From assembly GCA_900753095.1 (NCBI GenBank), contig CAADXT010000148.1, positions 1 through 14,455 on the forward strand: DNA of 14,455 bases. Direction: 5' to 3'. Numbering within the stretch: the first letter of the stretch is position 1; each line of letters opens with the position of its first letter. A model generated the notes under the pieces. The model was given only the letters and a program-made list of their open reading frames with translations. It had not been told where the DNA came from and searched no databases. Below, piece by piece: positions 1-6,143 of this stretch. A program made the position numbers and the translations under genes. This DNA comes from Eggerthellaceae bacterium. GTDB lineage: Bacteria; Actinomycetota; Coriobacteriia; Coriobacteriales; Eggerthellaceae.

Positions 1-764
1 GCAAGTTCTGCTGCCCCGCCATCGACGACGAGAAGGAAGCGCCTGCCGTTACCACCCAGGTTCTGCGCCCCGCAGAGGCGGTGGAGGTTGTTCGCAGGTC
101 GCTCGAGCTATGTCCCGATATCACGGTGGTGGGTATTGCAGGCCCTGGCGATACGTTGGCAACGCCGTGGGCGCTCGAAACGTTTTCCCTGATAGACAAA
201 GAGTTTCCGTTTCTGTTCAAGTGCATGAGCACCAACGGGCTTCTTCTGCCCGAAAGGGCTCAGGAGGTGCTGGAGGCGGGCATCGACTCCCTCACCGTTA
301 CCGTGAACGCCGTCGAGCCGAGCATCGAGGCCCAATTGAACGAGTACGTCGTATACCACGGCAAGCGCCTTTATGGCGAAGAGGCGGCACGGCTTCTCAT
401 CGAACGTCAACTGGAGGGCATTCGCACGGTGGCATCAGCCGGCACAACCGTGAAGGTGAACACGGTGTTGGTGCCGGGTGTGAACGATCGTCATATCGAA
501 GCGGTTGCCAAGGCAGTTTCCGCCGCCGGCGCGAAGATCTACAACATCATCCCCCTTATTCCCCAAGGGGGCTTGGCCGACGTTTCCCGTCCAACCTGCA
601 AGGAGGTTGATGCGGCGCGTGTTGCGGCCGAGCCGTACTTGCCGGTGTTCCGCCATTGCCAGCACTGCCGCGCCGACGCCATCGGCATTCCCGGCGGCCG
701 CGACTACGGCCAGCAGATCTACCTCAAGCGCATAGCGGGGAAGGAAACGTTTTCCCATGGGTAG
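1..764 (+). CDS. nifB: NifB-type radical SAM cofactor maturase, 5'-truncated by window edge
   Basis: NifB fuses two [4Fe-4S] clusters and inserts a SAM-derived carbide to make NifB-co (L/M-cluster precursor) for nitrogenase-type enzymes. The reading frame is open from base 3, so the real start lies upstream; the GTG at 81 is internal. The first visible codons give K-F-C after a likely Cys, which is the end of the radical SAM CX3CX2C motif. Family landmarks follow in order: AGPGD (about residues 46-50 of the visible part), TVTVN in SLTVTVNAVEP, a KVNTVLVPGVND stretch, and near the C-terminus HCQHCRADAIG, the CxxCRxDAxG signature of NifB. The protein stops after this signature, so it lacks the fused NifX-like domain of longer NifBs; that domain is encoded by the next gene, which overlaps by 8 nt. 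One oddity: where NifBs usually carry ExRP, this protein reads E-K-E-A-P. The NifB family call is firm; exact product chemistry is inferred. Confidence 0.9.
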   Translation, partial: KFCCPAIDDEKEAPAVTTQVLRPAEAVEVVRRSLELCPDITVVGIAGPGDTLATPWALETFSLIDKEFPFLFKCMSTNGLLLPERAQEVLEAGIDSLTVTVNAVEPSIEAQLNEYVVYHGKRLYGEEAARLLIERQLEGIRTVASAGTTVKVNTVLVPGVNDRHIEAVAKAVSAAGAKIYNIIPLIPQGGLADVSRPTCKEVDAARVAAEPYLPVFRHCQHCRADAIGIPGGRDYGQQIYLKRIAGKETFSHG

Positions 765-1200
765 CTTGTTCAGCGATGGGCCGCGCACGGAAGCGCTTCT
801 GAGCCGAAGAGCTGAACCTGCAAGCTGCGGTGCCGTCACTCGATGCGCGGCGGCAACAAGCGACGGTTTCCTGGTTGATCAGCATTTCGGCAGGGCGAAG
901 AGCTTCGATGTGTACGACATCGACGAGCGCGGGCAGTGCCGCTTCGTCGAAACGCGCAAGGTGCAGCGCGCGTGCAAAGGCGAGCTAGGCCATAGCGAGG
1001 AAGCCCTTCTTGCTACGGCGCGCCGGCTTTCCGACTGCGCCTTCATCGTGGTGGCAAAGATCGGGGCAGGCGCTTTGGCAGCCCTGCACGAGCAAGGAAT
1101 AGAGGCCTATTCGCTAGTGGCCGAAACCGAAGCGGCGCTAGACAAGGTATGGGCGTATCGGCAGGCGCAGGCGCTGGTCGATAGTTTCGAAGAGGAGTAG
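757..1200 (+). CDS. NifX / NifB-C-terminal-domain-like iron-sulfur cofactor-binding protein
   Basis: 147 aa. The dinitrogenase iron-molybdenum cofactor family (NifX, NafY, NifB C-terminal domain) binds NifB-derived cofactors for storage or delivery. The sequence shows a leader of about 33 residues, then ATSDGFLVDQHFGRAKSF, the diagnostic start of this fold. The HFG histidine is the expected cofactor ligand. ETRKVQRAC and an alpha/beta tail (CAFIVVAKIGAGALAALHEQGIEAY) follow. The ATG at 757 lies inside the end of the NifB-like gene in another frame, indicating translational coupling; a GGGGAAGGAAA stretch upstream can serve as ribosome binding site. It is the natural partner of the NifB-like protein and resembles a NifB split into two polypeptides. 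The next gene begins 3 nt after its stop. Whether it carries cofactor to the D/K-like enzyme is inferred from context. Confidence 0.85.
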   Translation: MGSLFSDGPRTEALLSRRAEPASCGAVTRCAAATSDGFLVDQHFGRAKSFDVYDIDERGQCRFVETRKVQRACKGELGHSEEALLATARRLSDCAFIVVAKIGAGALAALHEQGIEAYSLVAETEAALDKVWAYRQAQALVDSFEEE

Positions 1201-1203
1201 AAC

Positions 1204-2647
1204 GTGGCAGTTACGTATTCTGGCGTGCGCGAGAACCGCCCCGGTCGTGTGAACGACCACGGAAGCACGGCGGCGCAAATCGCCGATGATTTCAACAAGC
1301 AATGCTTGAAAAAGGCCGATCGAAGCTTTGCGCAAGGGCTCCAGTGCCAGCAGATCAACTCCATGGCGTGCTTGATGTCCATGGAAGACGCGGTGTTCAT
1401 CGCCCACAGCCCCCAGGGGTGCGTGGGCTGTACGGTGCTCGCCATCGACCAGTACCGCGTGGGGCAAATCCACCGCGGCCGCGAAGTGGTGCGCAACCCC
1501 CCATATCATCGTCACCAACCTCGATCAGAACAGCGTGGTGTTCGGCGGCGACGAAAAGCTGCGCGGGGCGATCGACAAAGCGGTTGAGCGCTATGCCCCC
1601 AAGATCATCTTCGTGTTCGCAAGCTGCGCAAGCGGCATCATCGGCGACGACATCGACGCGACCTGCGCCGACAAGCACGACGAGTATCCCGATACCATCA
1701 TCGTCCCCATCCATTGCGAGGGCTTCAAGTCGAAGGTGTGCGCTTCGGGCTTCGACACGGCGTTCATCTCCATCAGCAAGTACGTGCTGCCCCAAGAAAA
1801 GCAGGAAACCGAGCCGGGGCTCATCAACCTGTTTGCGCCGGTGTCCATCTCGTACAAGGATCAGTGCGAGATGGAGCGCATGCTCGAAGAACTGGGCTGC
1901 CATGCGAACTACATTCCCTTCTTCAGCTCGGTGGAGAAGATGCGCCGCATTCCCGCCGCCCAGGCTTCCACCTCCATCTGCAAAGTGTTTGCCGACGAGT
2001 TCATGTACCAGTTGGAGCGGGACTACGGCATCCCGTACTCGCATACGGTCATGCCCATCGGCCTGCGCAACACCGACCTGTGGCTGCGCGGGGTGGCCAA
2101 GGCGGTTGGCAAGGAAGAAGAGGCCGAGGCCATCATCGAGCGCGAGCACAAGCGCATCGAGCCTCTGGTGGCGGAGATTCGCGAGCGCCTGCAGGGCAAG
2201 CGTGTGTTCATCTGCGGCGGAACGGGCCGTTCGTTTGCCGCAGCGGCCCTGGTGGGCGACCTTGGCATGGAGCTTGTGGGCATCGAGACGCCTACATACG
2301 ATCAGGATGCGCAAGACGACATCGAGTACCTGAACGGCATCTACAAGGAGTTCGTAGTCGATATCGCCAACATGCAGCCGTTCGAGCAGGCCAATCTTCT
2401 TACCAAGCTGAAGCCCGATTGCTTTATCGGCGTGCCCACGTGGGCGGCGAAGCTCGGCATCCCCACCACGCACGTGCTCGACTTCAAGCGTCCCACCATG
2501 GGATACAACGGCATTGTGTATCTGGGGCGCAAAATGGCCGATCAGCTGGAAAACCCGGGCTTCAACAAGAAGCTTGCAGCGCATGTGAAGCTGCCGTACC
2601 GCGAAGCGTGGTACGCGGAAAACGCCTTCAAGTTCATCAATCTGTAG
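1204..2647 (+). pseudogene. Nitrogenase component 1 alpha-like (NifD-like) gene, interrupted by a +1 frameshift
   Basis: Translation starts at GTG 1204 behind GAGGAG (1192-1197) and runs through residue P99. It then leaves the conserved frame in the C6 tract at 1497-1502 and stops at 1585-1587 (127 aa). Skipping one C restores a 480-aa protein of normal NifD length ending at 2647. Its features: Cys56 (MAC), Cys73 (SPQGC) and Cys141 (ASCASGIIGDD), matching the three alpha P-cluster ligands; Cys259 (STSICKVFADEF), matching the Cys275 cofactor ligand; a GGTGRS segment; and His423 (GIPTTHVLDF), matching the His442 ligand. The CEGF segment reads CEGFKSKVCASGFD, so the Gln191 and His195 positions of nitrogenase are Cys and Phe. 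This argues for a substrate other than N2. There is no in-frame stop and no good internal start after the shift (no Shine-Dalgarno before GTG 1535). The cause could be a sequencing error, a recent mutation or recoding. Confidence 0.85.
1497..1502 (+). other. C6 tract where the NifD-like reading frame breaks
   Basis: The frame reads AAC CCC CCA TAT. The conserved frame needs AAC CCC CAT ATC ATC GTC, giving N-P-H-I-I-V. The tract has six C where five would keep the frame. CCC-C is also a known context for +1 slippage by tRNA-Pro: slipping one base after CCC at 1498-1500 would put CAT (1502-1504) in the A site and restore the frame. Confidence 0.85.
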
Positions 2648-2666
2648 CGGAAGGGAAGCGCACGTT

Positions 2667-3953
2667 ATGTCTAATACTGTTGAGAACCCGCGAGGCGGGT
2701 GCGTTCTCGCGGGCGTGAACAATGCCCTGCTTCCGCTTCACAAGGTGTGCCCTGTGCTCCACTCGGGCCCGGGCTGCTGCATGCAGACAACCTACGGCGA
2801 GCAGCCCAATGGCGGCAATCGCGAATGCAGCTATGTCGCCGGCGTTTCGCTGCCTTCCTCCAACATGCTTGAACGCGAGGTGGTGTTCGGCGGCGTCGAC
2901 AAGCTGCGAACCACGGTGGAAGGTGCGTTCGAGGTTATCGATGCCGACGCCTACTTCATCCTCACCGGGTGCACGGCGGGCATCATCGGCGACGATATCG
3001 TCTCGGTGGCGGAGGAATTCCAAGATCAGGGAATGCCCGTCTACGCTATCGAGACGCCGGGTTTTGCGGGCGATTCGAACCTGGGCTACGAAGTGGCTTG
3101 GAACGCTCTTATCGATCAGGTGGTAGAGGAACCTGCCGAAAAAGATCCGAAGCTCGTGAACCTCTTCGGCATCATCCCGTTTCACGATCCCTATTGGTCG
3201 GGCAACCTGGAAGAGCTCTCCCGCCTGCTTCGCCGTTTGGGCTTGCGCGTAAACACGTTCTACACCCAGCATCAGGGCATAGAGGAGGTTCGCCGCTCTT
3301 CGGAGGCGGCGCTCAACATCATCGTGAACCCGTGGCTGTTCAAGGGTCCTGCGAAGAAGTACGAAGAGCGCTTCGGCGTGCCGAGCTACCGCTTCAGTGG
3401 ATTGCCGATCGGGGCCACCGAGGCTACCCGCTTCCTGCGCGAGGCGGGGGAGGCGCTAGGCCTTGACCCTGCCCTGGTGGAGCATGTGGTTGCCGATGAA
3501 GAGGATTACGTGTACTCCTATCTGGCCCAGATCGTCGGCGTTGTATCGTGGAAGCGCTTTGCCGTGGTAGCCGACGCCAACGCCGCCATCGGCTATACGC
3601 GCTATCTGGCAAACGACATGAGCTTCACCCCCGAGCTGGTTATCGTCACCGACCCGATGTTCAGGCCCGCCGATAAAGAGCGCATAACGGAGCGCCTTGC
3701 CAACTTGGAGTACGCGCGCGCACCCAAGATCCTGTTCCTGAGCGACCAGTACGAAATCAACAAGGTGCTGCACGAAAACGACGAGATGACGCTGCTCGTG
3801 GGCTCAAGCGCCGAATACGAGATCGGCTGCGAGAAAGATGTGCAGTTCATCCAGGCGGCCTTTCCCCTGAAAGACCGTTTGGTGCTGAACAAAACCTATG
3901 TGGGCTACCGCGGCAGCCTCAGCTTCACCGAGGACATCTACGATAATCTCTAG
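2667..3953 (+). CDS. Nitrogenase component 1 beta-like (NifK-like) subunit
   Basis: 428 aa, well short of typical NifK (over 500) and close to nitrogenase-like reductases. It starts at ATG 2667 behind GGAAGGGAAG (2649-2658), 19 nt after the D-like stop. Visible landmarks are Cys12 (RGGCVLAG), Cys37 (SGPGC) and Cys102 (LTGCTAGIIGDD), the three beta-type P-cluster ligand positions, and ETPGFAGDSNLGYEVAWNAL, matching the NifK segment after the third ligand. Further on are LVNLFGIIP, a Rossmann-like KRFAVVADANAAIGYTRYL segment and the YVGYRGSLSFTEDIYDNL tail. Extra cysteines at 28, 38 and 54 sit close to the P-cluster ligands and are not usual in NifK. It presumably forms an alpha2-beta2 complex with the D-like protein and takes electrons from a NifH-like protein encoded outside the window. 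NifN is less likely because all three Cys are kept and the partner is D-like. Confidence 0.9.
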   Translation: MSNTVENPRGGCVLAGVNNALLPLHKVCPVLHSGPGCCMQTTYGEQPNGGNRECSYVAGVSLPSSNMLEREVVFGGVDKLRTTVEGAFEVIDADAYFILTGCTAGIIGDDIVSVAEEFQDQGMPVYAIETPGFAGDSNLGYEVAWNALIDQVVEEPAEKDPKLVNLFGIIPFHDPYWSGNLEELSRLLRRLGLRVNTFYTQHQGIEEVRRSSEAALNIIVNPWLFKGPAKKYEERFGVPSYRFSGLPIGATEATRFLREAGEALGLDPALVEHVVADEEDYVYSYLAQIVGVVSWKRFAVVADANAAIGYTRYLANDMSFTPELVIVTDPMFRPADKERITERLANLEYARAPKILFLSDQYEINKVLHENDEMTLLVGSSAEYEIGCEKDVQFIQAAFPLKDRLVLNKTYVGYRGSLSFTEDIYDNL

Positions 3954-3991
3954 CCTATGTGCCGCGTCCTCTTTGGGCGGGCAGCGCTGCA

Positions 3992-4030
3992 GCAAAAGCG
4001 CGCCGGGCATTGCGCTCGGTGCGCTTTTGC
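3992..4030 (+). terminator. Strong hairpin terminator after the nitrogenase-like cluster
   Basis: Arms GCAAAAGCGC (3992-4001) and GCGCTTTTGC (4021-4030) pair perfectly. Pairing continues inward (4002-4007 with 4015-4020, including two G-U pairs), giving about 16 bp with a 7-nt loop. The A4/T4 runs lie inside the stem, so it could work in both directions. No long T-tract follows. Confidence 0.7.
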
Positions 4031-4141
4031 GTTTCAGGGGCAAAAGCGGCTTTACCTATATATAAGTGGGAGCCGCAGGCGAAGGTTCGCACGGGTGTTG
4101 CGGCTTACCGTGCAGACGTTGTGGCTTATTCGGCTAGCTGC

Positions 4142-4169
4142 TTGCGCATGACGGCAAGGCTGTTATACT
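4142..4169 (+). promoter_or_regulatory. Extended -10 sigma70-type promoter of rpsB-tsf
   Basis: -35 TTGCGC (4142-4147), 16-nt spacer, -10 TATACT (4164-4169) preceded by TGT (extended -10). Transcription would start near 4176 and give a leader of about 105 nt. The rest of the 327-nt gap between the K-like gene and rpsB holds the terminator at 3992-4030, an AT-rich TATATATAA at 4057-4065 without a convincing -35, and otherwise nothing I can identify. Confidence 0.65.
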
Positions 4170-4207
4170 GCAAAGGCTGTTTTAATACACATGCACGAAG
4201 GACTTGC

Positions 4208-4238
4208 GTTCGCCAGTGGCTGCCATGCAGTTGCGAAC
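4208..4238 (+). promoter_or_regulatory. rpsB 5' leader stem-loop
   Basis: GTTCGC (4208-4213) pairs with GCGAAC (4233-4238) across a 19-nt loop. The loop holds further self-complementary bases (TGGCTGCCA). It lies in the predicted leader about 43 nt before the rpsB start. S2 represses its own operon through the leader in E. coli. A similar role here is only a guess, because the stem is short. Confidence 0.35.
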
Positions 4239-4280
4239 AAAGGATTGATCTCGTGCAGAGGCACAACGAATGGAGAAAGA

Positions 4281-5033
4281 ATGTCCAAGATCACTGTACA
4301 GACCCTGCTCGACGCAGGCACCCACTTCGGTCATCAGACCCGTCGCTGGAACCCCAAGATGAAGCCCTTCATCTTCGGCAACCGTGGCGACATCTACATC
4401 ATCGACCTCAAGGAGACCATGTACGGTCTCGACGCTGCTTACACCGCAGTTTCCCGTTGCGCTGAAAAGGGCGGCACGGTTCTGTTCGTAGGCACCAAGA
4501 AGCAGGCTCAGGAATCCATCGCCGATGCAGCTAACCGCTGCGGCATGCCTTACGTAAACGCTCGTTGGCTCGGCGGCATGCTCACCAACTTCACCACTAT
4601 CCGCTCCCGCGTACAGCGCATGGAAGAGCTCGAGGCTATGGAATCCGACGGCCGCATGGAGCTTCTGCCCAAGAAGGAGCAGATCCTGCTGAAGAAGGAG
4701 CTCGCTAAGCTGCAGACCAACCTCAACGGCATCCGCAACATGAAGAAGATCCCCGACATGATCTTCATCATCGACACCAACCGTGAGCAGATCGCCATCC
4801 ACGAGTCCCATCGCCTCAACATCCCCGTTGTTGGCACCCTCGACACCAACTGCGATCCCGATGACGTTGATTTCGGCATCCCCGCAAACGACGACGCAAT
4901 CCGCTCCGTACGTCTGCTCGCAGACTTCGTTGCTGATGCTGTTATCGCTGGCACCGGCGCTCCTGTCACCGTTGAGGACATGACCGCAGAGCCCGCAGCT
5001 GAAGCTGCTGCAGAGGCAACCCCTGCTGAATAA
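4281..5033 (+). CDS. rpsB: 30S ribosomal protein S2
   Basis: 250 aa, a component of the 30S head/body junction and needed for S1 binding. The N-terminus, SKITVQTLLDAGTHFGHQTRRWNPKM, is the classic S2 start, and LGGMLTNFTTIRSRVQRMEELE, FIIDTNREQIAIHESHRLNIPVVGTLDTNCDPD and a final INDDAIRS-like segment (PANDDAIRSVRLLADFVADAV) are all present. The ATG at 4281 with GGAGAAAGA just before it is chosen. The longer in-frame reading back to 4191 adds 30 residues with no S2 similarity and lies in the leader. The C-terminus ends in a short Ala/Glu-rich acidic tail, common in actinobacterial S2. It is co-transcribed with tsf, as in most bacteria. Codon choice in rpsB and tsf looks more constrained than in neighbouring genes, as expected for highly expressed proteins. 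Confidence 0.98.
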   Translation: MSKITVQTLLDAGTHFGHQTRRWNPKMKPFIFGNRGDIYIIDLKETMYGLDAAYTAVSRCAEKGGTVLFVGTKKQAQESIADAANRCGMPYVNARWLGGMLTNFTTIRSRVQRMEELEAMESDGRMELLPKKEQILLKKELAKLQTNLNGIRNMKKIPDMIFIIDTNREQIAIHESHRLNIPVVGTLDTNCDPDDVDFGIPANDDAIRSVRLLADFVADAVIAGTGAPVTVEDMTAEPAAEAAAEATPAE

Positions 5034-5060
5034 GCACTAATCGAATCCATTGCAATTTCT

Positions 5061-5086
5061 CCCTCGCCCCCATATGCGGGCGAGGG
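5061..5086 (+). terminator. Intercistronic hairpin between rpsB and tsf (attenuator/partial terminator)
   Basis: CCCTCGCCC (5061-5069) and GGGCGAGGG (5078-5086) form a perfect 9-bp GC-rich stem with an 8-nt loop, followed by TTCTATCT rather than a clean T-tract. It may partly end transcription, or stabilise the rpsB message and lower tsf expression. The tsf ribosome binding site begins about 11 nt later. Confidence 0.55.
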
Positions 5087-5107
5087 TTCTATCTGAAAGG
5101 AATTACC

Positions 5108-5977
5108 ATGGCAGAAATCACCGCAGCACTCGTTAAGGAACTGCGCGAGATGACCGGCGCTGGCATGATGGAATGCAAGAAGGCTCTGGTTGAGGCTGAA
5201 GGCGAACTCGAAAAGGCTGTAGACGTACTGCGCACCCGCGGTCTTGCCGCTGTAGCCAAGAAGGCTGGCCGTGCCACCAACGAGGGCACCGTTCTGGCTC
5301 TCGTTTCCGAATGCGGCCATGCAGGCGCTCTCGTAGAGCTCAACTGCGAAACCGACTTCGTTGGCATGAACGAGAAGTTCCATGCTTACGCTGAGAAGAT
5401 CGCTCAGGCAGTGCTCGCAAACAAGCCCGCTGACCTCGATGCCCTGAAGGCTTCCGAGATCGAAGGCGAAACCGTAGAGGCTGTTGTAACCGACGCTATC
5501 CACACCCTCGGCGAGAACATCCAGCTCTCTCGCTTCGCTCTTGCTGAGCAGCCCGAAGGCGCTGTATCTTCCTACATCCATGGCGGCGGCAAGATCGGCG
5601 TTCTCGTTGAGTTCAAGCTCGGCGACGCTTCCTTCGCCACCAACGAAGAGTTCAAGAAGTACGGCCGCGACGTTGCTATGCAGGTTGCTGCTGCAAGCCC
5701 CGTTTCCGCAACCCGCGAATCCGTTGACCCTGCCGTTGTAGAGCACGAAATGGGCATCTACAAGGCACAGGCAGCAGAGTCCGGCAAGCCCGAGAACATC
5801 CAGGAAAAGATCGCTACCGGTCGTATGGAGAAGTTCTACAAGGAGAACTGCCTCACCGAGCAGGCCTTCGTTAAGAACCCTGATCAGTCGGTAAACGAGT
5901 ACACGGCTGAGGTTGCCAAGGCTCTTGGCACCACCATCGAGATCGTTTCCTTCACCCGCTTCATGCTGGGCGAGTAA
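5108..5977 (+). CDS. tsf: Elongation factor Ts
   Basis: 289 aa (family about 280-300). EF-Ts is the guanine nucleotide exchange factor that releases GDP from EF-Tu. The N-terminal UBA-like segment reads TAALVKELREMTGAGMMECKKAL. The EF-Tu contact motif TDFV is at residues 82-85 in NCETDFVGMNEKF, where it belongs. Two core subdomains follow, including HIGGGGKIGVLVE-type YIHGGGKIGVLVEFKLG and GRMEKFYKENCLTEQAFVKNPDQSV. The ATG at 5108 has AAAGGA at 5096-5101. The gene lies 74 nt after rpsB, with a hairpin between them, and is followed by a strong terminator, so rpsB-tsf is a self-contained unit. Confidence 0.98.
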   Translation: MAEITAALVKELREMTGAGMMECKKALVEAEGELEKAVDVLRTRGLAAVAKKAGRATNEGTVLALVSECGHAGALVELNCETDFVGMNEKFHAYAEKIAQAVLANKPADLDALKASEIEGETVEAVVTDAIHTLGENIQLSRFALAEQPEGAVSSYIHGGGKIGVLVEFKLGDASFATNEEFKKYGRDVAMQVAAASPVSATRESVDPAVVEHEMGIYKAQAAESGKPENIQEKIATGRMEKFYKENCLTEQAFVKNPDQSVNEYTAEVAKALGTTIEIVSFTRFMLGE

Positions 5978-6001
5978 GCGAACTTAACAACGCTTTTTCT
6001 G

Positions 6002-6049
6002 CAAGCCCTTCCAGAGATTTGGGGTAAAACCCTTCTCTGGAAGGGCTTG
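6002..6049 (+). terminator. Strong terminator hairpin after tsf
   Basis: CAAGCCCTTCCAGAGA (6002-6017) pairs perfectly with TCTCTGGAAGGGCTTG (6034-6049), 16 bp. The inner part GGGT/ACCC (6022-6025 with 6029-6032) adds a second stem with an AAA loop. TCTGCATAATA follows, so the T-tract is weak, but the stem is long. Confidence 0.75.
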
Positions 6050-6076
6050 TCTGCATAATAGGGCTATAAATAGAGT
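6047..6076 (+). promoter_or_regulatory. AT-rich candidate promoter region of murA
   Basis: The stretch after the tsf terminator holds TTGTCT (6047-6052) and, downstream, CATAAT (6054-6059), TATAAA (6065-6070) and TAGAGT (6071-6076). None pairs with a -35 at ideal spacing; TTGTCT to TAGAGT is 18 nt. This is the only AT-rich block upstream of murA, so the promoter is probably here, but the exact elements are unclear. Confidence 0.35.
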
Positions 6077-6143
6077 AGGTATGCCAAGCTACGGCTAGGC
6101 ACGCACATGAAGAACCGCATCAAGTAGATTGGGTGCATGAGAT

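Noticed and set aside
1535..2647. Independent start of the second NifD-like fragment at GTG 1535
   Set aside because: No Shine-Dalgarno lies before it, and homology extends upstream of the GTG in the same frame to about 1502, so it is the continuation of a broken gene.
1397..2722. 441-aa antisense open frame across the NifD-like gene
   Set aside because: It is a mirror of the coding strand in high-GC DNA. It has no recognisable domain, no ribosome binding site, and the opposite strand carries clear family motifs.
1204..3953. D-like/K-like pair as NifE/NifN assembly scaffolds
   Set aside because: All P-cluster Cys and both cofactor ligands (Cys259, His423) are kept, which fits a catalytic component 1 rather than NifEN, although phylogeny was not run.
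4057..4066. TATATATAAG as a second rpsB promoter
   Set aside because: No -35-like hexamer at 15-19 nt upstream; the promoter at 4142-4169 is much better.
4191..4280. N-terminally extended rpsB from ATG 4191
   Set aside because: The extra 30 residues are unlike S2, and the segment lies in the predicted leader. ATG 4281 has its own ribosome binding site.
6107..6127. Six-codon ORF M-K-N-R-I-K upstream of murA as leader peptide
   Set aside because: No ribosome binding site, no attenuator hairpin after it and no regulatory codon run.
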